This document shows positions 11,131-21,682 of a DNA stretch of 64,000 nt, one piece after another. Made by a program: the position numbers and the translations under genes. Source of the stretch: Calamus simplicifolius (lineage: Eukaryota; Streptophyta; Magnoliopsida; Arecales; Arecaceae); NCBI GenBank assembly GCA_900491605.1, contig UESW01004373.1, forward strand, positions 253,467-317,466, in the 5' to 3' direction. The notes under the pieces are model-generated. The model did not search any database. It worked only from the letters and a program-made list of their open reading frames with translations, and was not told the origin of the DNA. How positions within the stretch are numbered: position 1 is the stretch's first letter; each line of letters starts with the position of its first letter.

Positions 11131-11523
11131 TCCCGAATGTAGAATTATTTCCTTGGATTTAGGCTCCTCTTGGCCCTCCATAGAATGCCCCTCCCTCCTC
11201 TTCTCCTCCTCTATATTTGCATTCCCAGGCTCAGTTTGATAATCCAAGGAATGCCCCTCCTCCCTCTTCTTCTCTTCTTTATTTTCATTCTTAGGCTCAG
11301 TTGGACTCTCCAAGGAATGCTCCTCCTCCCTCTTCTCCTCCTCTTTTTCTGCATTCCTGGGCTCCTCTTGGTCTTCCAAGGAATGCCCCTCCTCTGTCTT
11401 CTCCTCCTCATTACTTGCATTGCTCTCCTTTCTGAGCAATGAGCTAAGGAGGCTCTCAACTATAGCAAGCCTATGCCTAACATCGTCGAGTTGATTCTTA
11501 ACGCACCCCAGTTCAATCCTCAA
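10984..11523 (-). pseudogene. Chimeric 179-codon ORF: acidic 22-residue repeats fused to hAT fragment
   Basis: An uninterrupted minus-strand ORF. Residues 1-35 look like a short coiled coil (CVKNQLDDVRHRLAIVESLL). Residues about 38-125 are four 22-residue charged repeats of the form EEEKREEGHSLE..EP.N. The remainder is hAT transposase sequence (see previous entry). The 66-bp DNA repeat encoding the acidic part spans about 11170-11440. The first part may belong to the DUF1985-like gene upstream. Coding status is doubtful: the C-terminal part is clearly a transposon fragment, and no promoter is seen. Confidence 0.5.
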
Positions 11524-11935
11524 CTCGGCACAGCTTGCACAGCTTTTTGTTGGTTCAAGGGATGCTACTGTCTATGGAGTGAGAAGCCAGCGCTCTTGTG
11601 CCATTGGTATAGTAGCTCCCTCCAACAGCAAGGCAAGATGATAAATAAATTAATTTAAAACTAATAATAATTAATTAAGTAAAAAAATATTTACCGAGCA
11701 ATGGATTATCTTACCAAGTAGTGAGGCTACATGTTGGCAATCTAAAGAGACTGCACCTTCAATTGGCTGTTATACCACTTCAACAGTTGGAGCATTTTAT
11801 TGGGATATACTAGGGCTCTTATTGAGGTATGCTCGAGGAACCACGCCTGCACATGATAATTTTGTGATATAAAAAAATAAAATATTTACAAAAAATTATA
11901 ATAATGATACTCTTTCTGCATTTCAATAATCCTTA

Positions 11936-12240
11936 CCACCAATGTTGTTGAGCATCCGAATAGGAGAGGTTGCCTCCTAACCTTATTTACTCTCTTTGAG
12001 TGGATCGGCTTCTAGGATCGCAAGCAAGCAGCGACTTCTGGAAGACCCAGAATGATCAGCTCCTTGATTGTGAAAGCCCAGTCGATCCTCTCCAGTTGGG
12101 TTAAGTCATTCAAGTACTGGATGAGATATCGTGGACATGTTTGATTAGTCTTTGGAAACAAAAACATGGCAAACATGTAGGCGATCCAAAGTCTAACAGT
12201 GTCCTCGACATCCTCCTGTATCTTGAATGATTGGAGTCAA
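11936..12240 (-). pseudogene. DUF1985-like (Ulp1-type transposon) fragment
   Basis: The minus strand reads LWIAYMFAMFLFPKTN, then YLNDLTQLERIDWAFTIKEL, then LLFGCSTTLVV, with one stop in between. This spacing (hydrophobic helix, D-L-x-W block, GC-x-x-x-LxV) resembles the DUF1985 domain of plant Ulp1-protease-bearing Mutator-type transposons. The assignment is from memory of the pattern only. It probably forms one decayed gene with the acidic repeat region at 11170-11523. Confidence 0.4.
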
Positions 12241-12429
12241 TTATTAACTTCTCCAGCCCCTTTTATGCTGCCCTCAGAGGAAGATGAAAGAACACCGATG
12301 CACCTTCTATGTGAAAAGATGCCAAAAGCGGTGCGATCATATCATGAATCCGCAACTATACTGCCTCGCACCCCATACCATCTGGCCACGTGAAGCCAAC
12401 TTTTTTAACACGAGTGGCATAGATGACTT

Positions 12430-14388
12430 AATAGAGTGTCATCGGATTACAACTAGGGTGACGTAAAATTTTTTTGCCTATTTCAAATATATTATAGTGA
12501 TGTCATAAGTTTATACCAAGGGTGTCTTAATATTTCAACTAGGGTGTCGTAAACAATTTCGGTCGATTTCCTCCTAGGGTGTTGGGAGGCTTTTCTCTAG
12601 CGTCCGTTTTAAACACAGGTGTCATAAGTTTGTAACTAGGGTGTTTTAAAATTAAATCTAGGCTAGCATAGATCATTTTTTGGGTGATTTTCTCCTATTA
12701 TGTTGTCAAGCATATCCGTTCAAGCACAGGTGTCGTAGCTCTATAACTAGGGTGTCTTCATATTTTAACTGGGGTGTCATAAATAATTTTTGGCCAATTT
12801 CCTCCTGCGGTGTTGCGAGGCTTTTCTCTAGCATCTGTTTTAAGCCCGAGTGTCGTAAGTTTATAACTAGGGTATTTTAAAATTAAATCTGGGGTGTCGT
12901 AGATCTTTTCTTGGGCGATTTCTTTCTGTTAGGTCATCAAGCATATCCGTTCAAGCACGGGTGTCGTATATATGTAACTAGGGTGTCTTTGTATTTCAAT
13001 TAGGATGTCATAAATGATTTTGACTGATTTCCTTCTGGGTGTCGCGATGCTTTTCTCCAGCATCCATTTTAGGCCCAGGTGTCATAAGTTTGTAATTATG
13101 GTGTCTTAAAATTAAATCTGGGGTGTCGTAGATCTTTTCTTAAGCAATTTTCTCCTGTTATGTCGTCAAGCATATCCGTTGAAGCACGGGTGTCATAGCT
13201 TTATAACTAGGGTGTCTTCATATTTTAACTGGGATATCATAAATGATTTTCAGCCAATTTTTTTCTAGGGTGCCGCGAGGCTTTTCTTCAACATCCGTTT
13301 TAAGCCTGGGTATTATAAGTTTGTAACTAGGGTGTCTTAAAATTAAATCTGGGGTATCGTAGATCTTTTTTCAAGTGATTTCCTCCTATTATGTCGTCAA
13401 GTATATCCATTTAAGCATGGGTGTCGTAGCTCTGTAACTAGGGTGTCTTTATATTTCAACTGGGTATCGTAAATGATTTTCGGCCGATTTCCTCCTGGGG
13501 TGTCGCGAGGCTTCTCTCCAGCATCAGTTTTAAGCCCGAGTGTCGTAAATTTGTAACTAGGGTATCTTAAAATTAAATTTGGGGTGTCGTAAATCTTTTC
13601 TCAAGCAATTTCCTCTCGTTATATCGTCAAGCATATCCGTTCAAGCACGGGTGTCATAGCTCTATATCTAGGATGTCTTCATATTTCAATTGGGGTATCG
13701 TAAATGATTTTTGACCGATTTCCTCTTGGGGTGTCGCGAGGCTTTTCTCCAGCATTCATTTTAAGCCCTAGTGTCGTAAGTTTGTACCTAGGGTGTCTTA
13801 AAATTAAATCTGGGGTATCGTAGATCTTTTCTCGAGCGATTTTCTCATGTTATGTCATCAAGCATATCCGTTCAAGCACTGGTGTCATAGCTCTATACCT
13901 AGGTGCTTCATATTTCAACTGGGGTGTTATAAACAATTTTTGGTCATTTTCCTCCTAGGATGTTGAAAGGCTTTTCTCTAGCACCCGTTTTAAGTATGGG
14001 TGTCGTAGCTTTGTAACTAGGATGTCTTAGTCATAAATCTATGGTGTCGTAAATCTTTTCTCGAGTGATTTTCTCCTATTATGTTGTCAAGCATATTCGC
14101 TCAAGAACGGGTGTCGGAGCTCTGTAACTAGAGTATCTTCATATTTTAATTGGGGTGACGTAATCCAATTTTTGATCAATTTCCTTATAAGGTATCGCGA
14201 GGCTTTTCTCCAGCATCCGTTTTAAGCCCGAGTATCGTAAGTTTGTAACTAGAGTGTCTTAAAATTAAATCTGGGGTGCCGTAGATCTTTTCTCGAGCGA
14301 TTTTCTCAAATTATGTTGTCAAGCATATTCGTTCAAGAACGAGTGTTATAGCTCTATAACTAGGGTGTCTTCATATTTCAACTAGGGT
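12430..14388 (+). repeat. Satellite-like array, 230-bp dimer of about 115-bp monomers
   Basis: About 8.5 copies of a 230-bp unit. The marker around AAATGATTTT.GGCCGATTTCCTCC falls at about 12550, 12779, 13009, 13240, 13469, 13699, 13928 and 14160. Each unit has two diverged halves that share GGGTGTCGTA and TAACTAGGGTGTCTT but differ in their middles. One half has GAGGCTTTTCTCCAGCATC and the other has GTCAAGCATATCCGTTCAAG. Neighbouring whole units resemble each other more than the two halves do, the signature of a higher-order repeat. No ORF longer than 66 codons. Confidence 0.9.
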
Positions 14389-14692
14389 AAGTAGAAGAAA
14401 CAACATTCGGAACAGAAGAAACGACACTCGCCTGCCTTTGAAAAAAAAAAAAGAAGAAAAGCCAAGTTATCCTTTTCCAAGGTCTCTTTTGGAGGGTAAA
14501 ATAGTCCTTTGCCTTACGTGCACGTACTACAGAAGCTCTTTTAATGGACGTCATGATCAAAACGTAACATCGTATCACTACTATCCTATCTCGCAGCGTC
14601 AGGCCATATAGGATTCACGTGGACCAATAAGGAGAGACAGTATAGCCCACATAGGATTTGCTGTACCGAAGGCAGTGTACAAAGACTTTTCC
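14389..14692. other. Mixed spacer ending in a Mutator-type terminus
   Basis: Purine-rich DNA leading to GTGTACAAAGACTTTTCC (ends 14692). This matches the right terminus of the Mutator-type MITE at 33636-33806. I could not find the matching left terminus or the target duplication (TTCTACTCA expected). Confidence 0.35.
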
Positions 14693-15265
14693 TTCTACTC
14701 ATCAGCTCGACCCAGCCCATTAGCTCAGCTGACCCAACAGCTCGGTCAGCCCATCTCCTCACCCAGCCCAGCCGAACCAACCAAGAAGACATTATTGTCT
14801 TCTTCCTCCCATCGACCAAGGGCCAAATTTGGCTCAAGCGATAGCTACGGCAACGGTCTCCCCTGGAGATGATGAGTCCGGTCGATGACCACCCAAGGCA
14901 CGATGAAATAGATTCATCACTCGGCGGGAAAGGAGATCCACAACCCAGATCCCGATCGATAGTTTCCCTTGCCCGACTTCCAATCTCTCAAACGCTACCC
15001 AAGATCAGCCATGTCTGATCTTCACGACCTCCATTACTGACCATCAAAGGTAGCATCCAACTCCAGCAAAATGGGTCGCCGGTGTTCATCTTGGTGGCTG
15101 AAATGAGAATCGCGGCCAAACAAAAACTAGCGGTTCCCACCACCTACCAACATCGATCGTCGGCCAACTCTAGATCAAAAATAAGAAAGGTAGGACTCGG
15201 AGTAGGAGTAGGAGAGAGAAGAGGGTTTGTCGGCTAATTTCAAGCTATTTATAGGTGATGAATGA
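14693..15265 (+). repeat. Dispersed repeat shared with 34837-35410
   Basis: Begins near AGCTCGACCCAGCCCATTAG and runs to GCTATTTATAGGTGATGAAT. It aligns nearly end to end with 34837-35410 on the same strand. A short sense frame (ATGGCC...GGTCTCCCTTGGAG in the other copy) is too short to call. It could be a captured gene fragment, but I do not recognise the product. Confidence 0.7.
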
Positions 15266-15430
15266 AGCAGAGGGGGGTGAATGGAGAAAAGGGAAAGGTC
15301 ATAAATTATTTTATTTGGGAGGAGGGTTAAAGAGAGGGGGAAAGGGAATGAAAGTAAGTGGTTCCCCCTCTTTTTCTCTCAACAAGAATAAATTTGGGAA
15401 AGAAAAAGGTTTAAGCCGATGAGAACCTTG
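15266..15430. other. Purine-rich spacer
   Basis: GGAAAGG/GGGAGG-rich DNA resembling part of 38095-38350. No gene. Confidence 0.4.
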
Positions 15431-15840
15431 GCTAGACCCTCTCCGGCGGGCTCCGAGCATGCCGGTGCCCGGCTATCGACGACATTAGGCTATTTGGTCC
15501 TCTGGGTCATTGAGGTATGCTTCCGAATGCTAGCTTGCTTGTTTTTATATAGGCAATTTCATGGATGCTACATTTAAATTCGAAGGCTCCAGAAGTCCTA
15601 TATTCATGAATATATTTAATTCATGATATTCATGAATATATTTAATTCATGATATTTAATTATAAATATATTTAATTCATGCATTTGCGCATCTTTTAAA
15701 TGGCACAAAGTTTTTGCCTATTCTTATTTCGGTGGTAGCAATGAATACAACAGGTAAGTATCAATTTAATCTAGTAAATTTTTTTGAATATATCTATTAT
15801 GTACACGTGCAATGCAGGAGCATTGACAAGGTTAATTATA
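15431..15840 (+). repeat. RU copy 3 (GC-rich module and tail)
   Basis: Contains the GC-rich RU module CTCTCCGGCGGGCTCCGAGC, then GGCAATTTCATGGATG, ATTTAAATTCGAAGGCTCC and AGTATCAATTTAATCTAG. These correspond to 24110-24480. It carries a local ATTCATGATATT duplication near 15607-15660. Confidence 0.65.
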
Positions 15841-16189
15841 TAAAAAAACATAGTTTTACTATTTTTAATTTTATATAATTAAATTTAAATTTTAAAATCA
15901 TTAATTTCAAAATTCAAAATTAAAATAAGATAAAAAAACATATATCAAATAAAAATATTTTAAACTTTTTTAAAATAATTAATTAATTTTATTAAAATTC
16001 AAAACTAGTTATCGCACACCAATGTATGTGCGCTCACTCAAGCAGACTAGAGGAAGATGGAGCGTCCAATGCTTAAACGAGCTACATAAGAGATAAATAA
16101 AGAAGTTGAAAAACTTATTTACCTATAAAGATCTAGACTACTTTTATTGGCATTTGAAGCACTTATAATTATGATCCTCAAACAAAGTG

Positions 16190-17160
16190 GCAATCAAAGA
16201 AGAATGTTCCCTTAATATATCGGTTGATCCCTTCTCAAACTAGTTTTATGCCGGTAGATAGAGTGCTGATCAAAATTTGATAGGATGATTTCAAAAAAAA
16301 AAAATCTTTCTTAATAAAGCAATCTTCTAGATGTCTATGAAATGATTGATCACTTTGTGATGACCTTGGTTCTGCCATATATCGCCTTAAGATAAGCTAA
16401 CCAAATCAAACCATATTATCGGCAGTCCAAAGATTGAGCTTTAGTCTATACTCAAGTCATAAAAGTAGCTTAAACCATTCGTGTAACCGATCTATTACAA
16501 GCCCATTTGACTCTTTCATGATGATCTAGTAATCTCATGAAAGTCATCTTCAACCTATGCTCAATGATTAATAGACATAAGTCAGTTTAATCATCTTAGA
16601 TTGTTGGCTTAGGCCGAGCTCAACAAGTTGGCCTTCAAGTCAACCTTGACTTTGGTCAAGTTGGCCTTGGTTTTGATAAGATTAGCCTTGACTTTTTAGT
16701 TAGCTATGACTTTAGTTAGATTGGCCTTAATTTTGCTCAGATCAGCCTTCACACTTTAAGATAACCTTGACTCTTCAAATTGGCCTTGACTTTTGTCAAA
16801 GTCAATCTTACTCTTTAGGTCAACCTTTAGTCTTTGGGTTAGCCTTAACTTTGGTTATATCAAACATAACTCTTTAAGTCAACTAATTTAGCTTATCAAT
16901 TAGCTCTTCAAGTTAACCAACTTAGCTAATCAACTGTAGTTCTTTGGATTAACCATCTTAGCTCATCAACCTTAGTTCTCTGGGTCAACTAATTAGGTTA
17001 TTGACTATAACTCTTTAGGTCAACCGATTTAAATCACTGTCTATAACTGTTCAAGTCATTTGATTATGATTATCAGTCATACCTCTTCAAGTTTGTTGAT
17101 TTATATTATTGGTCATAGCTCTTTAGGTTGGTTGATTTAAATTATTGGTCATAGCTCTTT
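16190..17160 (+). repeat. Dispersed repeat with TTGGCCTTGACTC minisatellite
   Basis: The left half (to about 16590) matches 29188-29580. The right half (16600-17160) is a degenerate array of short units, roughly 20-25 bp, built around TTGGCCTTGACT and CTTTAGGTCAAC. It matches in kind the array at 29600-30480. The flank 15841-16189 is AT-rich and featureless. Confidence 0.7.
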
Positions 17161-18660
17161 AAATCTCTTGGATATCTGATGTTATATGCTTGTTAAATTC
17201 TTAACTTTTGCCAGTAGATATTAATTTGATTTGGTGGAATCTCTTGGATATTATATGCTTGTTCAGCTTAAGAAAGTGTGGGAATTCTTTAACTTATTTT
17301 TAAATCTATTAAAAGACAGTTTATGACTCGTGGCAATTATTCTTATGACCTAGAGTATTATGTACTAGAATGGCATTTGTTAATCTGGTGATCTTGTTTT
17401 CGATAATTTAACAATACAATGTTCATTGTAAAAAAATTTTTAGGTGCCCATGACTAACTTATTTGATGTAGTACTGGAATTCTAGATCATTATTATATAA
17501 TATCAAAACTTCATATATTTTATAACCACAATAAAAGTTTACTATTATTTATTATTATAATTTCAAATTAAATTATAATATAATTATTAAAATATAAAAT
17601 CATTATATTATATTATATTATATTATATGCTTGTTCAATTCTATCATAGCTTAAGAAAGCGTGGGAATTGTTTAACTTATTTTTAAATTTATTAACAGGC
17701 ATAGTTTGTAACTCATGGCAATTATTCTTAAATTACTTGGAGTATTATATACTAGAATCGCATTTGTTAATCTGATGAACTTGTTTTCGATAATTTAACA
17801 ATGCAATGTTTAGTATGCTATGTAAAAATTTTTAGATAACCATGACTAACCTATTTGATGTGCTACCAGAGTTCTAGATCATTATTATATATAATATCAA
17901 AATCTTCATAAATTTTACAACCACAATAATAATAGTTTATTAATATACTATTATAATATGCAAATTAAATTATAATATAATTTTAAAATATAAATCATTA
18001 TAATATATTATATTATCATTATTATATTATAATATAATCATATGATCAATATTTAATTATATTACATTAATATGAAAATAATACTATTTACCTTTTCTAA
18101 GTTTATATTATTAAATTTAAATTTTAAAAATATTATTTTTAACTTGAAATTAAAGATAAGATAAATTTTTAAATCCATGTGGTTCCAAAAAAAAACCTTA
18201 GCTTGTTATAATATATTCGATATTTTTTGGATCCATAGAGTATAGAAGGAGAAAGAATTTATCGCCTGATCCCTCCAAAGGTGAATGCAATGATATGGAG
18301 TAGCGTATATTTGATATCGCTACAAAAACCAAACATTTATGATGGGTTTATGGCTTGGTGGGAATGGTTTTATGGCTTGGATTGGGTGAAACAAACTATA
18401 GAGACTAATTTTGCCCAAAGTCGGAAATATAAATTCTTTAGAGAAAATGAAGATGTGATCTGATTTGCCAAATGAAATTAATCATATTATATATTATCCA
18501 AAGAGTTATAGTTGAAAAATTAGCAAAAAAAATGCACATCCTTATGGATATAGATTGGTACGATGGACTTGTAGATTTGGGTGGGTCAATCTATTCGTAA
18601 CATCTCCACTTGCTAACAAATGAATAATAGCAACAAAATTATACGAATGCAAAACCAAAA
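17161..18660 (+). repeat. RU copy 4
   Basis: Two overlapping passes of the ATATGCTTGTTCA...AGAATCGCATTTGTTAATC region, then the TATTATA run and GATATCGCTACA, as in 6600-7800 and 21980-23560. The copy ends near AATGCAAAACC, where the array at 18660 begins. Confidence 0.75.
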
Positions 18661-19510
18661 AGAATGTCACTCGGCCCTGCAGAGGTACGAAGAAAATTTT
18701 ACTTAGCCTAGCCAAGGTTCGAAGAAAGTTGCTCAGACGTTCCAAGGTACAGAGAAAGTTTTACTTGGTCTAGCCAAGGTACAGAGAATATTGCTTGGCC
18801 TGTTGAGGTACAGAGAATGTTACTCGGCCCTACCAAGGTATGAAAAATTTTTTACTTATTCTTGCCAAGGTTCAAAAAAAGTTGCTAGGCCATGCTGAGG
18901 TATGAAAAAAACTTTTTACTTGGCCCTGCCAAGGTACAGAGAATGTTGCTCGGCCCTATCGAGGTACGAAGAAAATTTTTTACTTGACCCTGCCAAGGTT
19001 CGGAGAAAGTTGCTTGACCGTGCCAAGGTATGGAGAAAATTTTTTATTTGGCACTGCCAAGGTATGGAAAATGTTGCTCGGCCTTGCCGAGGTATGGAGA
19101 AAATTTTACTTGGCCCAGCCAAGGTTTGGAAAAAGTTGCTCGGCCATGCCGAGGTATGAAAAATTTTTTTTACTTGACCCTGCCAAGGTACTGAGGATGT
19201 TGCTCGGCCCTGCCAAGGTCTGAAGAAATTTTTTACTTGGCCCTGCCAAGGTTCTGAGAAAGTTGCTTAGCCGTGCCGAGGTACGAAAAAAATTTTTACT
19301 TGGCCTTGCTAGGTACGGAGAATGTTGCCCAGCCCTGCTAAGGTATGGAGAAATTTTTTACTTGGCCCTACCAAGGTTTGGAGAAAGTTGCTCGACCATG
19401 CTGAGGTACAGAGAAAATTTTTTACTTGGCCCTACTAAGGTACAAAGAATGTTGCTTAAACCTGTCGAGGTACGGAGAATGTTTTACTTGGCCTAGCCAA
19501 TGTTTGGAGA
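18660..19510 (+). repeat. Array of about 30-bp units with CTTGG/CTCGG inverted cores
   Basis: About 25 units alternate between a core like CTTGGCCCTGCCAAGG and one like CTCGGCCCTGCCGAGG, each followed by TACGGAGAA and TTTTTTACTT. Each core is a small inverted repeat. The construction resembles the 50520-51110 array inside the Tat element, suggesting a Tat-type 3' untranslated remnant. ORFs of 67-85 codons across it are products of the repeat. Confidence 0.85.
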
Positions 19511-19675
19511 AAGGGACCCATAGTTCAAAGATTGGGCGAGACCTGCCTTTTATCCACAACTCAAGAAAGATTATTATTCAATAAAAAATATTTGAATCGA
19601 AGAGTGAAGTTTTATTACAAGCAAAATGGCTCGGTTCAAGCATACTTCACTAGTAATATGTTCGTGGTTTAATTT

Positions 19676-19905
19676 AGTTCCATGTCTTCGGGGGTACTGT
19701 ATCCCTTGAAGGTCTTCATTGCTCAGAGATGATCCGAGTTCCATATCCTGATGGTACTGTATCCTTTGAAGGTCTTCATTGCTTAGAGGTGATCCAAGTT
19801 TCATATCTTGGGGGCACTGTATCCCATGAAGGTCTTTATTGCTCGGAGATAATCCGAGTTCCATATCTTGGGAGTACTTTATCCCTTTAAGGTCCTTATT
19901 TGAAA
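19676..19905 (+). repeat. Four 60-bp tandem repeats
   Basis: Units start at about 19676, 19738, 19798 and 19858 with TTCCATATCTTGGGGG-like sequence. Each contains a near-identical GAAGGTCTTCATTGCTC. They create a spurious repetitive minus-strand ORF (19574-19864). Confidence 0.85.
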
Positions 19906-20016
19906 AGGCGAGCCCCTCGCACCGGACCCTTTCAAACTGATTCTTCTATTTACTTGGTCATACCTAGTAGGAGCTAGCCTTGTTAATCATTTTAACAGCG
20001 CCAGCCGCCAATAGGT

Positions 20017-20340
20017 TTAGTAGGGGTAGTTGTCGTTGAATCCCATCATCCCAAGCAGTAGGAGAGACGGGATGAGGGGATCACGATAACAGCATTGAGT
20101 CATGCCGAGAGAATACTGAAGATAGAGAGCAAGCCCGACTGGATCTAGGCAGGCTTCTATCTTCGCCCTTCTGCGGTGCCGGCTCAACTCCTTCTTCCTG
20201 GTTGGGCTGTCATGGGAGGCTCGTGGCCTCGATTGGATTGGGTGGAAGAGCTGCCGGCGAAACCGGGAGGGCTGTTCCACCGGAAAGCTACTGAGTGAGT
20301 GCAGCTGCTGAGTGGGCACAACTGAAAGAGGAACTCCAGC
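20017..20340. other. GC-rich segment of unknown origin
   Basis: About 55% GC within AT-rich surroundings, next to the rRNA fragment. It bears a 100-codon minus-strand ORF (20017-20319) rich in Arg, Pro and Leu. I recognise no domain. The base composition would fit an organelle (mitochondrial) insert or rDNA-linked DNA, but nothing I can see decides it. Confidence 0.35.
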
Positions 20341-20368
20341 TATTATATCATAAGCTTTGAGTTATAAG
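20341..20368. repeat. Left arm of 28-bp inverted repeat around the rRNA fragment
   Basis: Its reverse complement is identical over 28 bases to 21655-21682. A less perfect inverted copy is at 21305-21337, directly after the rRNA homology ends. Confidence 0.85.
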
Positions 20369-20372
20369 CTGC

Positions 20373-20966
20373 TTAATGGACCTACCCACCTAGAAACGGC
20401 ACAGCCGGAGGTAGGGTTTAGGGGCCGGAAGAGCACCGCACGTCTCGTGGTGTCCGATGCGCCCCCGGTGGCCCATGAAAATCCGGAGGACCGAGTGTCA
20501 CCCACGCTCGGTCGTACTCATAACCACATCAGGTCTCTAAGGTGAACAGACTCTGACCCATGGAACAATGTAGGCAAGGGAAGTCGGCAAAATGGATATG
20601 TAACATTAGGAAAAGGATTGGCTCTAAGGGCTGGGCATGGGGTCCCGGCCCCGAATCCGTCAGCTATCGACGGACTGCTTGAGCTATGCCCGCAGTGAGA
20701 GCGGGTCGCCGTGTGCCAGCCGAGGGACGGACCGGGAATGGCCCCATCGGGGGCCTTCCTCGGGCGTCGAACAACCGACTCAGAACTGGTACAGATAAGG
20801 GGAATTTGGCTATTTAATTAAAACAAAGCATTGCGATGGTCCCCGCGGATGCTCACGCAATGTGATTTCTGCCCAGTGCTCTGACTGTCAAAGTGAAGAA
20901 ATTCAACCAAACATGGGTAAACGGCGAGAGTAGCTATGACTCTCTTAAGGTAAGCCAAATGCCTCA

Positions 20967-21009
<43 letters not shown>

Positions 21010-21067
21010 ACTGTCCCTGTCTACTATCCAGCGAAACCACAGCCAAGGGAATAGGCTTGGCAAAATC

Positions 21068-21099
<32 letters not shown>

Positions 21100-21304
21100 A
21101 TAGTCCAACTTTGTGAAATGACTTGAGAGGTGTAGCATAAGTGGGAGCCAGGCCCTTCGGCTAAAGTGAAATACCACTACTTTTAACGTTATTTTACTTA
21201 TTCCGTGGGTTGAAAGCGAAGCCCCGCCCACAGCAGGCCGATCTGGGCGGAAGACATTGTCAGGTGGGGAGTTTGGCTGGGGCAGCACATCCGTTAAAAG
21301 ATAA
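20373..21304 (+). rRNA. Partial, diverged 25S rRNA (about 930 bp)
   Basis: Clear similarity to the 3' half of plant cytoplasmic 25S rRNA. Landmarks in order are CGGAGGTAGGG, AAGAGCACCGCACGTC, GAACAATGTAGGCAAGGGAA, TTAATTAAAACAAAGCATTG, GAAGAAATTCAACCAA, CTCTCTTAAGGTA, GCGCATGAATGGATTAACG and GGGGAGTTTGGCTGGGGC. Homology starts near 20373 and stops at about 21304 within TTAAAAGATAAC. Many transitions and one inserted A (20952-20953) in the universally conserved TAAGGTAGCC core show it is not functional. It is an isolated fragment, not part of an rDNA repeat. The 105-codon minus ORF across it is a shadow. Confidence 0.95.
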
Positions 21305-21654
21305 CTTATTTTTTAACTCAAAACTTATGATATAATATCTTGAATTATTAAATTTTTTTAACTCAAACTTATTTTTTTAAATTGAATGAAAACATGAAAA
21401 TGGATGAAATTTTTTTGAATTCATCAAGGACTTCTAATATAAACAGAACTCGGTAAAGCAACTACAAAAAAACCAGGAAGGATTGTGAACTGTGGATCTG
21501 GTTGTTTCCGTTGGCTTGCAAAGATGAAATGAAATAACTTATTAGCCCACATAGATTGCCCACCTTTAATTGTTAATTAATAAATTGGCTTTTTTTAATT
21601 GATATTTTGATAAGGCATAAATTATTAAATTATGTCAGGTGAGGAGTTTGGGGA
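21305..21654. other. AT-rich linker with a second rRNA sliver
   Basis: Starts with an imperfect copy of the inverted repeat (21305-21337). At about 21634-21653 it carries TGTCAGGTGAGGAGTTTGGG, which repeats rRNA positions 21257-21277 almost exactly. The remainder is AT-rich with no gene. Confidence 0.6.
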
Positions 21655-21682
21655 CTTATAACTCAAAGCTTATGATATAATA
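21655..21682. repeat. Right arm of the 28-bp inverted repeat
   Basis: Perfect inverted match to 20341-20368. RU sequence (TGATGAAAAAGAAAGTATT) begins immediately after it. Confidence 0.85.

Noticed and set aside
11170..11442. Leu/Pro-rich 90-codon plus-strand ORF resembling membrane segments
   Set aside because: It is the reverse strand of the acidic 22-residue repeats (GAG/GAA codons read as CTC/TTC).
12430..14388. CRISPR-like repeat array
   Set aside because: Units are contiguous 230-bp dimers without unique spacers, in plant nuclear DNA; this is a satellite.
18902..19496. ORFs of 67-85 codons with repeated YRECCSAL-like motifs
   Set aside because: All frames follow the tandem repeat; no start context or bias toward one frame.
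20971..21288. 105-codon minus-strand ORF
   Set aside because: It lies entirely within conserved 25S rRNA sequence.
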